NCBI RefSeq assembly: GCF_026651855.1
Contig: NZ_CP093280.1
Coordinates: 3,450,001-3,514,000, forward strand
Length of the DNA stretch: 64,000 nucleotides
DNA from: Pseudomonas silvicola
GTDB taxonomy: Bacteria; Pseudomonadota; Gammaproteobacteria; Pseudomonadales; Pseudomonadaceae
Reading direction: 5' to 3'
Below the pieces are notes generated by a model that worked only from the letters and a program-made list of their open reading frames with translations, was not told where the DNA came from and did no database searches. Within the stretch, counting starts at the first letter, position 1, and every line of letters starts with the position of its first letter. Positions 33,258-41,443 of this stretch are shown one piece after another. The position numbers and the translations under genes are program-made.

Positions 33258-35384
33258 TCAGGCTTGGCGTTTGCGCGTTGGCGGTGGCGTTTCGGGGTTG
33301 AAATCTACCGTGGGTGCGCCGCCGGCGCTGGTCCACCAGCTGCCCGCGTTAGCGTTGTAAGACTCACGCATGTGAATGGCTAGCTCCTGCAGGTCCTTGG
33401 GCATGGCGTCATCGTCGGACGGTTGCGGCAGCGGCATGCGTACCTTCCACAACTGACCACCTTCCTGGAAGGAAAACATCTGTCCCTTCGGCAGGCTGAC
33501 GATATGCGCCGGCTCAATCAGCGGCACGGCGGTACTGCTGACCCGGTCCTGGGAGGAGGAGGTGAAGTCGGTATGTGCGTCCGGATCCGCGGTGTCGGTG
33601 GCCCCGGACACCAGTGTGCGCGTCTGCACGTTGACCTTGGGCAACTGGTTGGTCAGTAGCTCGGCCGTCGCGGTCTCCCGCACCCGCAGCATCTGCAGGG
33701 TGTTGAAGTTGCCGATCACCTGGCCGGCCTTGGCGCGGTTGCCGATGCGCGCCTCGATATCGCTCAGCGTCTGGGTGTAGGCGGTGACCTGGATGCCGGC
33801 GCCGCCGCCCTTGTTGATCAGCGGGATGAACTCGTCGCCCATCAACTCGTTGAATTCGTCGGCGTGCAGATTGATCGGCAGCTTGTCTGCCGAGCTGTAG
33901 ACGCCTGGCAGGCCATGATCCACCCCATGCTTGTAGATATGCCCGGCCACCGATACCAGGTCGGCGAACATTGAATTGCCCACGGCCGCGGCCACCTCTG
34001 CATCGGTCAGCGCATCGAGGCCGATGTAGACGATGCCGCGTTTGCGGATCACCTGCAGCCAGTCGAAGATCGGCCGTGGGTCGTCTAGATCGGTGTAGTT
34101 TGGCGCCAGCAATTGCGCCGTCTTGCCGCTGGTGAGCTTTTCCAGCAGGGGTAGTAGGGAGGCGACGATCTTGTCGAAGTAGGTGCGGTCGTAGCGTACC
34201 GCCGAGCGCAACCCATCCATCACCGGATCGAAAATGCGCTTGGCGGCGAGGTACTGCTCGATGGCGACCACGCGCTTTTCCCTGCCGATCATGTGGCGCG
34301 GGATGTTCTTCTCGTTGAGCCTTCCCTCGATCTGTACGATGGCCTCCCACGCCTGGGGATCGTGGCTGGCGAAAAACTGCTGCGCGTACTCGATGAACAG
34401 GGCATCGATATTGACTACGTGGCGCTGGATCTGCAGATAGTCCGGGCGCCGGCCCAGCTCGATCAGCGCGCGGGCAATGATGTTGACGAAGCGCCAGGCG
34501 AATTCGCGGAATGCCGCCGAGTTGCCTTCGCCACTTAACTGCCCGGCGATACGGGTCGCGACTTCGGAGATTCGCCCGAAGCGGCCGATGGCGTTGTAAC
34601 GGGCGGAAATTTCCGGCCAGCCCAGGTGAAACACGTAGAACTCTTTCTCGCGCCCGGCGCGGCGTGCCTCGACGTACATGCGCTTGAGTAGATCGGCATC
34701 GCCCTTGGGGTCAAAGACCACCACCACTTCCGGTTTTTGCCGATGGATGTCCTGGGTGATGTACACCTCGGCCAGGCGAGTCTTGCCTACTCGCGTGGTA
34801 CCCAGCACCAGGGTATGGCCTACGCGTTCGCCCAGCGGCAAGCTGGCCTCACATTCATGGGGCTCGACGCCGTGCAGCAGCGGGGAGCCACCCACCGGGG
34901 GCAGTGGTCGCACCGGGTTGAAGGGGCTGTCCCAGGCGGTGAGCTGGGCGAGGCGTGAAAGGGCATAGGGGGCTTTCTCCAACGCCCGCTCCAGGCGTCG
35001 AGCGCACTGGTAGGCGGCGGACTGATTCACATAGCGAGCAAGGGCAGGGTCCTGGGCTTCGACCAAGCGCTGGGTGTGCAAACGTGTCCAGCGGAAGCCG
35101 CGGCCCATGAACAAGCGCTTGTTGCTGACTGGTATCTGCCGGCTGGTGAGTGAGTAGCGCCGCAGGCGGCGGATGTTGCGCCGATAGCGCAGCACGACGC
35201 GGGCTTCATTTAGGCGCTTGAGGCCAAAGGCGGTGTAGGCCACTGCCATGCCGGCGCCGATTTCGGGCGAGAGTGCCACTGCCCATGGGGAGTGCAAGCA
35301 CAGCGCCGTAGCGCCCGCGCACACGCCGACGGTGTAAAGCTCCACGGCAGGTCGCAGCAGGGACTCCATTGCCTGATCGGTCAT
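33258..35384 (-). CDS. traD: Type IV coupling protein TraD (TIGR03743, SXT/TOL subfamily)
   Basis: The 708-residue protein delivers the relaxase-DNA complex to the channel. Two membrane helices near residues 18-60 are followed by Walker A LVLGTTRVGKTRL (about 192-204) and Walker B VVVFDPKGDADL (about 217-228). A RecA-like motor follows with INLHADEFNELMGDEFIPLINKGGGAGIQVTAYTQTLSDIEAR markers and a C-terminal tail. Length and motifs are those of the SXT/TOL TraD subfamily. It lies between TIGR03765 and TIGR03747 as usual. Confidence 0.95.
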   Translation of the reverse strand: MTDQAMESLLRPAVELYTVGVCAGATALCLHSPWAVALSPEIGAGMAVAYTAFGLKRLNEARVVLRYRRNIRRLRRYSLTSRQIPVSNKRLFMGRGFRWTRLHTQRLVEAQDPALARYVNQSAAYQCARRLERALEKAPYALSRLAQLTAWDSPFNPVRPLPPVGGSPLLHGVEPHECEASLPLGERVGHTLVLGTTRVGKTRLAEVYITQDIHRQKPEVVVVFDPKGDADLLKRMYVEARRAGREKEFYVFHLGWPEISARYNAIGRFGRISEVATRIAGQLSGEGNSAAFREFAWRFVNIIARALIELGRRPDYLQIQRHVVNIDALFIEYAQQFFASHDPQAWEAIVQIEGRLNEKNIPRHMIGREKRVVAIEQYLAAKRIFDPVMDGLRSAVRYDRTYFDKIVASLLPLLEKLTSGKTAQLLAPNYTDLDDPRPIFDWLQVIRKRGIVYIGLDALTDAEVAAAVGNSMFADLVSVAGHIYKHGVDHGLPGVYSSADKLPINLHADEFNELMGDEFIPLINKGGGAGIQVTAYTQTLSDIEARIGNRAKAGQVIGNFNTLQMLRVRETATAELLTNQLPKVNVQTRTLVSGATDTADPDAHTDFTSSSQDRVSSTAVPLIEPAHIVSLPKGQMFSFQEGGQLWKVRMPLPQPSDDDAMPKDLQELAIHMRESYNANAGSWWTSAGGAPTVDFNPETPPPTRKRQA

Positions 35385-35393
35385 GGGCTGCCC

Positions 35394-35825
35394 TCACTGC
35401 TCCAGCGCGGTTGGTGTAATCAGCACGGGGTAATGCTCCAGTTGCAGGCGTGCGGCGATGTCATCACCGCTGACCGGCCAGATCGGTATCTCCGGCGCGG
35501 TTGCCTGGATGCGCTGCAACGCTCCGCTGTCCGCGGCTTCCACGGCCAGACCGCTGGCGCCAAGCGCCTGCAGGGCTTGGGCATGTTCAGCCAGCCATTG
35601 CAGGGACAGCGGGTCCTGCCCGACCAGAAACAAGGGCGTCATTCCCGGTATATCTAGCACTCGGGGCGTAACAGGACCAGGGCTTAACCGAGCGCTGTGG
35701 ATGGGCAGTACCCAGCTCAGTCGGCGTGGGTCGGGGCGCGGCATCGTTGGCTCGTCGGCCTGGGCTGCCACGCCGTACCACAGCCAGCACAAAGTGATCA
35801 GAGCAATGATCTGCAACCGTGTCAT
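35394..35825 (-). CDS. Integrating conjugative element protein, TIGR03765 (PFL_4695) family
   Basis: The 143-residue exported protein has a signal peptide (about 1-23) and the family core RLSWVLPIHSARLSPGPV, then TPLFLVGQDPLSLQWLAEHAQALQALGASGLAVEA (region 60-100) and PVLITPTALEQ. The fold pattern recalls a thioredoxin-like or TraF/TrbB-like periplasmic helper without active cysteines. The start at 35825 overlaps the stop of the transglycosylase by 4 bp. Confidence 0.88.
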   Translation of the reverse strand: MTRLQIIALITLCWLWYGVAAQADEPTMPRPDPRRLSWVLPIHSARLSPGPVTPRVLDIPGMTPLFLVGQDPLSLQWLAEHAQALQALGASGLAVEAADSGALQRIQATAPEIPIWPVSGDDIAARLQLEHYPVLITPTALEQ

Positions 35826-36376
35826 GGCTGGCTCTCCAGGGGTAGGGCAGCCGATGCGTCGACCTGCTGCCAATGGCGGATGAACTGCGCGCGATAGCGG
35901 GCCGCCGGCTCGCCTCCGGCTGGCCGGTGATAACGGCCGGCGGCTTGCACCCAGTCGCCGGCCGCCTCGAAGTGTTCTTTGAGCAGCGCGGCAGTGACCG
36001 CCAGATTGGTCCGCGGATCAAGAGCCTCGCAAGCGCTGGCATAGCGCTCGGGGTAGTAGCCAAGGTTGGTTTGGCCCAGGCCAACGTCGATGCGCCTAGG
36101 GTCCTGGCGGGTGAGCTCGAGCATAAGCGCGGTACACGCCTGCTGACGATTGGCGAAGCGCCGCGGGTTGCCGGCGACATTCAACGTCCAGGGCCAGGGG
36201 ATGGTCTGGCCACGCAGGCGGGTGCCGCTTTCCTGCAAGGCGATGGCGAACAGCACCGAGGAGGGAATGCCGGCCTGCGCGGCAATCACCTGGTAGGCCG
36301 GCGGAGGTATCACCTCTGCGCCTGCGTGAGTGCCAAGGCCCAGCGCCAGGGCGAAGATCAGTCGACGCGCTGCCAT
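35822..36376 (-). CDS. Lytic transglycosylase (SLT-type) of the conjugation system
   Basis: The 184-residue exported protein has a signal peptide (about 1-20). The SLT fold follows: AGIPSSVLFAIALQESG holds the catalytic Glu at about residue 48, and DVGLGQTNLGYYPERY and AAGRYHRPAGGEPAARYRAQFIRHW complete the domain. It cuts peptidoglycan to let the mating channel pass through the wall, like VirB1. The gene overlaps TIGR03759 by 19 bp and TIGR03765 by 4 bp. Confidence 0.9.
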   Translation of the reverse strand: MAARRLIFALALGLGTHAGAEVIPPPAYQVIAAQAGIPSSVLFAIALQESGTRLRGQTIPWPWTLNVAGNPRRFANRQQACTALMLELTRQDPRRIDVGLGQTNLGYYPERYASACEALDPRTNLAVTAALLKEHFEAAGDWVQAAGRYHRPAGGEPAARYRAQFIRHWQQVDASAALPLESQP

Positions 36377-37074
36377 TGTCCGTCCACCTGTTGATAGCGT
36401 GCCGGCAGGGGGCGGCTGGCGCCCAAACCGAACCAGCGGCCGCGGTCATGGTTGAGGGTGATCTGTCCGCTGCTGACCTGCGCCGCGGTGATGCCCGCTT
36501 GGCGCGCCCAGTGTCGGATCACTTCATCCTTGCCTTGGCTGCCGACTAGGTACACATCCAGCAGCACGCCCTGTTTCGCCAGTTGCAAGGCTCGGGTTTG
36601 GCAGGCCGAACACTGCTCTTCGACGAACAGCGCGTAACGAGTCCTGGCTGAGGGAGTGTCCGCGCTACTCATGCCTTGTACAGGCTGCAGACCGGGGAAC
36701 AGCCGCGCCCACGCGGCGGTGTACGCCTGCTGGTAGGCCAGTTCGCGCTCGGCCCGCTTGGCTTCCAGGCGCACTTGCAGCTCGGCGTAGCGCTGCCGCT
36801 CCTGGTCGGACTCCGCCTCCACCCCCAAGGTCGTCAGCGGGTCCAACTGCGGCGACCAGTAGTGCCGGGGGCCGCTTTGCAGGTGTTCAAACTTGGCCCA
36901 TTCATCGTCGGTCAGCCCCCACACCTGCGCGGCAGTGACCTGGTGTTGCTGCAGCGGCGAGACGTCGCTGGTCCGTTGGGCGGATCCAGAGACTTCCTGG
37001 TCCGCCGCGGCAACAACGGCAGCGTGCAGGCTGATGGGCAGCAGGAGCACGTTGAGGAGAGTGAACAGGCGCAT
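36358..37074 (-). CDS. Integrating conjugative element protein, TIGR03759 family
   Basis: The 238-residue exported protein has a signal peptide (about 1-23), the block QVWGLTDDEWAKFEHLQSGPRHYWSPQLDPLTTLG (about 50-85) and a helical linker. A thioredoxin-like C-terminal half follows with FVEEQCSACQTRALQLAKQG, where the CSAC pair could be redox-active. This is the TIGR03759 family. It may help form disulfides in the Cys-rich TraU-like and TIGR03755 proteins. Confidence 0.9.
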   Translation of the reverse strand: MRLFTLLNVLLLPISLHAAVVAAADQEVSGSAQRTSDVSPLQQHQVTAAQVWGLTDDEWAKFEHLQSGPRHYWSPQLDPLTTLGVEAESDQERQRYAELQVRLEAKRAERELAYQQAYTAAWARLFPGLQPVQGMSSADTPSARTRYALFVEEQCSACQTRALQLAKQGVLLDVYLVGSQGKDEVIRHWARQAGITAAQVSSGQITLNHDRGRWFGLGASRPLPARYQQVDGQWQRVD

Positions 37075-37084
37075 GGCAGCGTCC

Positions 37085-37768
37085 TCAGGGCAGGGGCAAG
37101 CTGCGGTCGGCATGCCCCGCGACCTGGAACACGGCCTGGTCGCGCTGGATCTCACGCAACTGCCAGCCATCCAGGCTCTCGCCCGGCTGCAGCAATCGCA
37201 CGGCGGACAGCGAGTGCGCACCGGTCGGCAGAACTGACACGAACCGGGCGCGGCCACGCGTCTCGACGCCGAGCACCGACAGCGGCGGCGGGGCAGGGCG
37301 CGGTGCTCTCACCTTGGGCTTTGGCATCGGGACGGGTTCAGCGCGGGGCAGGGGTTGAGCTTTTGCCGCGAGTTGGGTCTGCACATGGGCAAGGTCCCCC
37401 TCGACTTTGTCGAGTCGTTGCTGCCACGCCGCAAATACCTCGCTTCCGGGAACATTGGCTGCGGACTGGGCCTGCTCAGCGACAGCAGCTTCGAGCCGAT
37501 CAAACTGCTGCCGGTTCGCCGCCTGGCTGGCTGTGACGGCCTCCTGCTGGCTGCTCAGGTCGCGCAGTTGTGCCTGCAGCGTTGCCTGACCATCGCGGAG
37601 CAGATCCAGATCCCGCCGCAGAGCTGGGGTAGGATCGGGCTGGGCCTGTGCAGCTACTGCGACCATGGCCGCGAGTTGCTGATGAAGGTTGTAGGTCACC
37701 GCCGCCAGCAAGGTCGCGCCGATGCAAAGGGCGCCGATCAACAGGTCATGGAAGGTCTGTATTTTCAT
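37085..37768 (-). CDS. Coiled-coil membrane-anchored ICE protein
   Basis: The 227-residue protein has one N-terminal transmembrane helix (LLIGALCIGATLLAAVTYNL, about 9-28) and a Gln/Ala-rich coiled coil (about 35-135). A proline-rich linker (MPKPKVRAPRPAPPPL) leads to a small beta-rich C-terminal domain (about 165-227). The plan resembles PilP/PilO-like assembly proteins, and it lies right after the PilL-like gene with a 4-bp overlap, so a role in the accessory type IV pilus or envelope bridge is likely. No named family is recognised. Confidence 0.65.
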   Translation of the reverse strand: MKIQTFHDLLIGALCIGATLLAAVTYNLHQQLAAMVAVAAQAQPDPTPALRRDLDLLRDGQATLQAQLRDLSSQQEAVTASQAANRQQFDRLEAAVAEQAQSAANVPGSEVFAAWQQRLDKVEGDLAHVQTQLAAKAQPLPRAEPVPMPKPKVRAPRPAPPPLSVLGVETRGRARFVSVLPTGAHSLSAVRLLQPGESLDGWQLREIQRDQAVFQVAGHADRSLPLP

Positions 37769-38334
37769 GGGACGAGCCCCAGCGTGCCGACCGGTACTGC
37801 CGGCGATGGTGACCGCAGCGCATAGCAGACCGAGCGATTGAGCGGGTCGACGCTGAGTTCCCAGGCCGGCCCACCGAGGATGGTCAGCGCATCGATCAGG
37901 GCCATCGGGCCGAACTGGTAGTGCACCGCCGGCAGCGGCCGGCTGAACAGCAGCGCCTGCGGCGGGACGTCCGGACACAGCGAATAGCCCGAACGCTGCA
38001 GCACATGGCGCAACGCCTCGCCGACATCACTGTGCAGCGTCGGCGGGATACTGACCTCGACCATCTGCAGCAGCGGTTGGCGTTGTTCCAGCGTTGGGCG
38101 GGCGCTGACCAGGGTGTAGCGACCTTGCCGCACCCAGTCAGGTGCCTGAAGCATGTCCGGCACCGGCACCGGCACCGGCACCGGCACCGGCACCGGCACC
38201 GGCACCGGCACCGGCGGCTTGACGGGTGTTGCGGGCTTTTCGGGGGACGGTGTTGGGCCGGGTGGGGGCGCTGCATGGCTGCAGCCCACCAGCAGGGCGG
38301 CAACAACCAGCGTGAGCATGAGAGGGCGATGCAT
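37765..38334 (-). CDS. pilL: PilL-like lipoprotein with Pro-Val repeat
   Basis: The 189-residue protein has a lipoprotein signal (LVGCS, acylated Cys18). A proline-rich tether contains a long Pro-Val run (about 39-58). The PilL N-terminal domain follows with WVRQGRYTLVSARPTLEQRQPLLQMV and VGEALRHVLQRSGYSLCP, and a secretin-N-like ending ALTILGGPAWELSVDPLNRSVCY. PilL-type proteins belong to thin-pilus systems that aid mating in liquid. The rest of a thin-pilus cluster is absent here, so this is the reduced form seen in many ICEs. Confidence 0.85.
   Translation of the reverse strand: MHRPLMLTLVVAALLVGCSHAAPPPGPTPSPEKPATPVKPPVPVPVPVPVPVPVPVPVPDMLQAPDWVRQGRYTLVSARPTLEQRQPLLQMVEVSIPPTLHSDVGEALRHVLQRSGYSLCPDVPPQALLFSRPLPAVHYQFGPMALIDALTILGGPAWELSVDPLNRSVCYALRSPSPAVPVGTLGLVP
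38161..38214. repeat. Nine perfect CACCGG hexamers within pilL
   Basis: Nine tandem copies of a 6-bp unit encode the Pro-Val run of the lipoprotein tether. Because the unit is two codons, changes in copy number alter tether length without breaking the frame, so length variation between strains is expected. Confidence 0.95.
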
Positions 38335-38436
38335 GGCGATGTCTCAGGGAAGGTTGCCGCTACCATGGCGAAAAGGGCGGCTGTCGCCCCACCGATAAAG
38401 CGATTCCCGCCCACGGCTATTCGCGCCCAATAAAAA

Positions 38437-38456
38437 AGGCGCCCGTAGGCGCCTTG
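38437..38456 (-). terminator. Rho-independent terminator after the 238-aa gene
   Basis: AAGGCGCC and GGCGCCTT form an 8-bp stem with a CGTA loop; on the minus strand TTTTTTATT follows. It begins 3 bp beyond the stop of the gene at 38459-39175 and separates the maintenance genes from the transfer operon. Confidence 0.85.
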
Positions 38457-38458
38457 CA

Positions 38459-39175
38459 TCAATCATCGGGAAAAACGGGGAGCTCGGGCAGTCGTCGGGC
38501 GTCTGGATCAAACACCAGGAAACGCACGTCAGCCTGTCCAGCCAGCAGCAACAGTTCGGTCAGCACCGGCGGGATCTGCTCGTCACGCAGGCGCGCCAAA
38601 ACTTCTGCGCGGCTGGCGATGCACTCAGAAGCGTTGTCGACATCCTGCCAAGGCGTCGAATATAGCTTGCAGCCGATGGCATGGCTGTCGAACAGCTCGA
38701 AACACTCGAAGAAACCGGATGCGATGCCCCGCCAGGTACGCTCCTCCAGCAGTTTGAACTCCACAGGTGGCAGATGGGCGGAGCTGATCTCCCAGCTACG
38801 GCTGTAGTGCCCCGTAGCAAAGGTCAATTGCGTGATCACCGCTTGCGCCGCCTCTTCGCTGGGATAGTCACCCAAATGGGCGGATTGGCCGAAATGGTCG
38901 GCGACGACCGTGTAGACCACCGCCACCACCGTGCCGTCGTCAGTGCATTGCCCGACGGCTTCCCTGACCAGGGTTTGCCCCCGGGTGATCAGCGCGAAGT
39001 CATCGTTGAATATGCACGGCTGGCGGTTGATGTCATGGTCCGGCAGATGCACCTGTGAATCGTGCAGGGGCCGGTAGCAGGGCTCACAGTAGTCTTCGTA
39101 GATGATCTGGATAAGGCGTTCACAGCGAAAGGATTGGTAGCCGCGAACGAAGGGAGTGGATGTAAGAAGATGCAT
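38459..39175 (-). CDS. Conserved-looking ICE protein of unknown function (238 aa)
   Basis: The product is soluble and acidic (MHLLTSTPFVRGYQSF... to ...LPELPVFPDD). It has a Cys pair in YEDYCEPCYRPLHD, where CxxC may hold zinc, and a region with TVVAVVYTVVADHFG followed by SEEAAQAVITQLTFATGHYSRSWEISSAHLP. No signal peptide or membrane span is seen. It lies between RadC and a terminator, with a 6-bp stem hairpin (GCCACC/GGTGGC, 39200-39221) just before its start. A family name is not recognised; position suggests an ICE housekeeping or host-modifying role. Confidence 0.6.
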   Translation of the reverse strand: MHLLTSTPFVRGYQSFRCERLIQIIYEDYCEPCYRPLHDSQVHLPDHDINRQPCIFNDDFALITRGQTLVREAVGQCTDDGTVVAVVYTVVADHFGQSAHLGDYPSEEAAQAVITQLTFATGHYSRSWEISSAHLPPVEFKLLEERTWRGIASGFFECFELFDSHAIGCKLYSTPWQDVDNASECIASRAEVLARLRDEQIPPVLTELLLLAGQADVRFLVFDPDARRLPELPVFPDD

Positions 39176-39235
39176 GGCTGCTCTCCAGTGTAGGTTGAGG
39201 CCACCCCGTGCAGGCGGTGGCGTCGGGATGACGGT

Positions 39236-39730
39236 TCAGATCCAGCCAAACTCGGCCAGGGACAACGGGCGGCCTTCGCCAATGATGATGTGGTCCAGGA
39301 CGCGGACCTCCACCAGGGCCAGGGCCTCGGTCAGGCGTTGGGTCAGCACGCGGTCGGCGTTGCTGGGTTCCGGGCAGCCGGAAGGGTGGTTGTGGCTGAA
39401 GATCACGCTGGCGGCGTTATGCTCCAGGGCCTTGATTACCACCTGCCGCGGGTAGACGCTGGCGCCATCGATGCTGCCGAAGAACAGCTCGTCGAAGCCG
39501 AGCACGCGGTTGCGCGAGTCCAGGCAGAGCAGGGCGAAGACTTCCTGCCGGTAGGGGGCCAGGCGCAGCTTCAGGTAGGCCGCGGCATCGGCCGGCTGGA
39601 TCAGCAGCTCGCCGCGCTGGAAATAGCGACGGTCGAGCAACTGCAGGGCCTGCTGGATCAGCGCGTCCTCGTTGACGCGTTGGATCACCGCGGGATCGAC
39701 GGAGTCGACCAGGTTCAGGGTGGTGTTCAT
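39236..39730 (-). CDS. radC: RadC-like JAB/MPN-domain protein
   Basis: The 164-residue protein is the short ICE form of RadC. It consists almost wholly of the JAMM domain, with the metal motif [14 protein letters not shown] (about 113-126) and an upstream Glu in DELFFG. The helix-hairpin-helix part of chromosomal RadC is missing, as in other mobile-element copies. Metal-dependent nuclease or peptidase activity is assumed from the motif; the biological role is not settled. A G/C-rich hairpin stands before its ribosome site. Confidence 0.9.
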   Translation of the reverse strand: MNTTLNLVDSVDPAVIQRVNEDALIQQALQLLDRRYFQRGELLIQPADAAAYLKLRLAPYRQEVFALLCLDSRNRVLGFDELFFGSIDGASVYPRQVVIKALEHNAASVIFSHNHPSGCPEPSNADRVLTQRLTEALALVEVRVLDHIIIGEGRPLSLAEFGWI

Positions 39731-39750
39731 GGGATATTCCTCGTAAAGCA

Positions 39751-39776
39751 GGAGCACCCCCAGGGGGAGAGCCCCC
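39751..39776 (-). promoter_or_regulatory. Leader hairpin before radC
   Basis: GGGGG (39763-39767) and CCCCC (39772-39776) form a short stem with an AGAG loop, preceded by GGAGCACCCC. Its place 20-45 nt before the start and its GGA..CCC flank recall the hairpins before ardC and DUF3085, but sequence agreement is weaker. Confidence 0.4.
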
Positions 39777-39796
39777 GTTGGGTAGTTATCAGCAGT

Positions 39797-40054
39797 TCAA
39801 AGCCGGGTGAAGCGATGCCGCGTGCCGTGCAAGCAACTGCAGCAGGCTTCGCAGGGCTGAGTGGAAAAGTCCTGGATGCCGATGCCGCTCTCAGGATCGA
39901 AGTCGGCACTCAAGGGCAGCAGGGCTTGCAGGGCGGTGCGCATCCGGGCGATGCGCTGGTCGACCTCAGCCTCGCTGTAATACAGCGACAGCGCGCTGAA
40001 GTCGTCATAGGCCACCGCCTGCAGGCAGTCCTGGCAGAGCCAGTAGCTCTCCAT
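39797..40054 (-). CDS. Small Cys-rich (zinc-ribbon-like) ICE protein
   Basis: The 85-residue protein starts MESYWLCQDCLQAV and ends with CEACCSCLHGTRHRFTRL. Two CxxC knuckles about 65 residues apart would bind zinc, with helices between them (SEAEVDQRIARMRTALQALLPL). Its location between DUF3577 and RadC genes is shared by similar small proteins in related ICEs. A DNA- or RNA-binding accessory role is likely but unproven. The ATG at 40054 is chosen because the upstream extension lacks a protein-like pattern. Confidence 0.65.
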   Translation of the reverse strand: MESYWLCQDCLQAVAYDDFSALSLYYSEAEVDQRIARMRTALQALLPLSADFDPESGIGIQDFSTQPCEACCSCLHGTRHRFTRL

Positions 40055-40118
40055 GGCAACCTCCGACTCAGGTGAAAAAAGGCGCTCGTGCGAGCGCCTG
40101 GTGGGTGGGTCAATCGCC

Positions 40119-40682
40119 TTAGGCAGACTGACGCGCCTGTGCGGAGGTGCGACGGCTGTTGGCAGCCGGGGCTTGACGGCGACCGGTGCTGGCGCGAGAG
40201 GTGTCGGCTGGCGCTTCGGGTTCAGCATCGGCCTCATCAGCCTGCTGCTCTGGTTCAACTGGAGCAGGGGCTTCAGCACGGGGTGCTGCCTTGTAGGTCA
40301 GTTGGCCATCGACCTTGATCCACTCGATGAAGATTAACCGACCCTTGAGGCTGGCACCCGGTAGGCCTTTGCGCTCACCTTTTTCATAGGTGAAGGCGTC
40401 GACCCACAGATCGCCAATGCGAAAGGCCAGCAGCACCTTGCGATCGGCCTTGACGTCTTCCAGGTGCTCGCGGATCAGGCGTTCCGCTTCACCGCCGGCG
40501 ACCTTGCAGTCGAAGCGGGTGTACTCGACGTCATCCGAGGCACCGTGCAGCGCGGCAATGTCGCAGGCCATGAACGGTTGCCCGCGACGTACCGGGACTT
40601 CGCGAATGCGGTTCAGGTAGCCAATGCCTTGGGTGTGCAGGTTGAAGTAGCTGGTGGGAGCAGCGTTGTTTGCAGTAGCCAT
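40119..40682 (-). CDS. DUF3577/STY4534-family ICE replication-associated protein
   Basis: The 187-residue protein has the DUF3577 core: YFNLHTQGIGYLNRIREVPVRRGQPF (about 11-36), FDCKVAGGEAERLIREHL and GDLWVDAFTYEKGERKGLPGASLKGRLIFIEWI (about 100-132). An Ala/Pro/Glu-rich tail with basic Arg clusters follows. The family is annotated as STY4534-type ICE replication protein and binds DNA by inference only. It is expressed from the strong promoter at 40919-40947 through a 200-nt structured leader. An ATG-like extension to 40850 would run through that leader and is rejected. Confidence 0.9.
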   Translation of the reverse strand: MATANNAAPTSYFNLHTQGIGYLNRIREVPVRRGQPFMACDIAALHGASDDVEYTRFDCKVAGGEAERLIREHLEDVKADRKVLLAFRIGDLWVDAFTYEKGERKGLPGASLKGRLIFIEWIKVDGQLTYKAAPRAEAPAPVEPEQQADEADAEPEAPADTSRASTGRRQAPAANSRRTSAQARQSA

Positions 40683-40689
40683 GGTGAAT

Positions 40690-40905
40690 CTCCTGTTTGC
40701 AAGAAACGCGGATATCCACCAGCCCTGGCGGGAGGTGAGTTCCGCAAGGGGAGGCAAGGGTGGTCTCAGGACCGGTCGAGGAGCGCTCATCACCGAGGGA
40801 TCGGTGACCGTGCGAGCTGCCGAGCGCTGATCGCACTGGGGAAGAACCACCCGTAACGGGCGTAGCCTTCAAGGTTCTGGCTACCAGGGTGCTGTCGTCG
40901 ACAGC
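40690..40905 (-). ncRNA. Structured 5' leader of the DUF3577 gene (copy B)
   Basis: On the minus strand the leader opens with a 7-1-7 palindrome (40891-40905). AGAACC/GGTTCT pairs around an inner CCCG/CGGG stem. GTGCGA pairs with TCGCAC (40810-40815, 40831-40836) and TCACCGA with TCGGTGA (40790-40807). A ribosome-proximal GCGGGA region follows. Leader A at 7205-7409 has the same order of elements, with compensatory changes in at least four stems and identical single-stranded blocks. The conservation is of structure, not of a peptide, because the frames differ. A regulatory leader sensing an ICE- or host-state signal is the best guess. Confidence 0.82.
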
Positions 40906-40918
40906 GAAGTGCAGTTCA

Positions 40919-40947
40919 TCTATAGATCGAGGTGAAGTCTGCGTCAA
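40919..40947 (-). promoter_or_regulatory. Sigma70 promoter of leader B
   Basis: On the minus strand a TTGACG -35 (40942-40947) and TATAGA -10 (40919-40924) are 17 bp apart, close to consensus. The -10 starts 14 bp before the edge of the leader's first hairpin, as at leader A, so the transcript would begin just before that hairpin. Confidence 0.75.
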
Positions 40948-41443
40948 CAGGGGCTTGAGCGGGTGTTCGGCGGGCGGAAGCCGATGGTCTTCAGTGGAAA
41001 GTTGCCGGCGAAAAAATAGCCCGACGGTCATCAGGCTAGGATGAGGAGGACCACCTTTGACCCGGTACCCTGACCGCGAAGTCCATCGCAAAACTGTCGC
41101 CGGTCATTCACCTGGTTCAACCGACCCTTGTCGTGGCCTGGATCGGAAACTGCTGGCACGCATCCGCGCACAAAAGGCGCCCAGTCTTTCGCCGGCGGGC
41201 ACCGGTGCTGAGCATCATCGCCGAGGCGGATGACCCCTGGGGCCTGCTGTAAGCCGCACGGGTCATCCGCCTGGAGGATCTACAACGCCGAAAAGCAATC
41301 ACGGGGGAAGAGGTGTGGCGTGGCTCCGAACACGACGGTTCGACCGAGCTGCCCGGAGCGAATCGGTCTTGGTTCGCCAACTGGCGATAGGGCGCCTTCA
41401 CTACAACAGCCTCGGCGGGGAGCGTCAAGGTGCCGCGCGCTGC
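40948..41443. other. Non-coding gap with 13-bp inverted repeat
   Basis: About 500 bp lie between the leader promoter and the end of topB. The only strong structure is the perfect inverted repeat AGGCGGATGACCC (41224-41236) and GGGTCATCCGCCT (41260-41272) with a 23-nt spacer. Without a T run it is not a standard terminator. Short plus-strand frames here show no start signals or recognisable protein. Confidence 0.5.

Noticed and set aside
38161-38214. Possible CRISPR-like array
   Set aside because: The unit is only 6 bp, has no spacers and is coding; it is a simple tandem repeat.
40683-40850. N-terminal extension of the DUF3577 protein
   Set aside because: The extra frame lies in the structured leader; leader A has the same structure but a different, interrupted frame, so the RNA and not the peptide is conserved.
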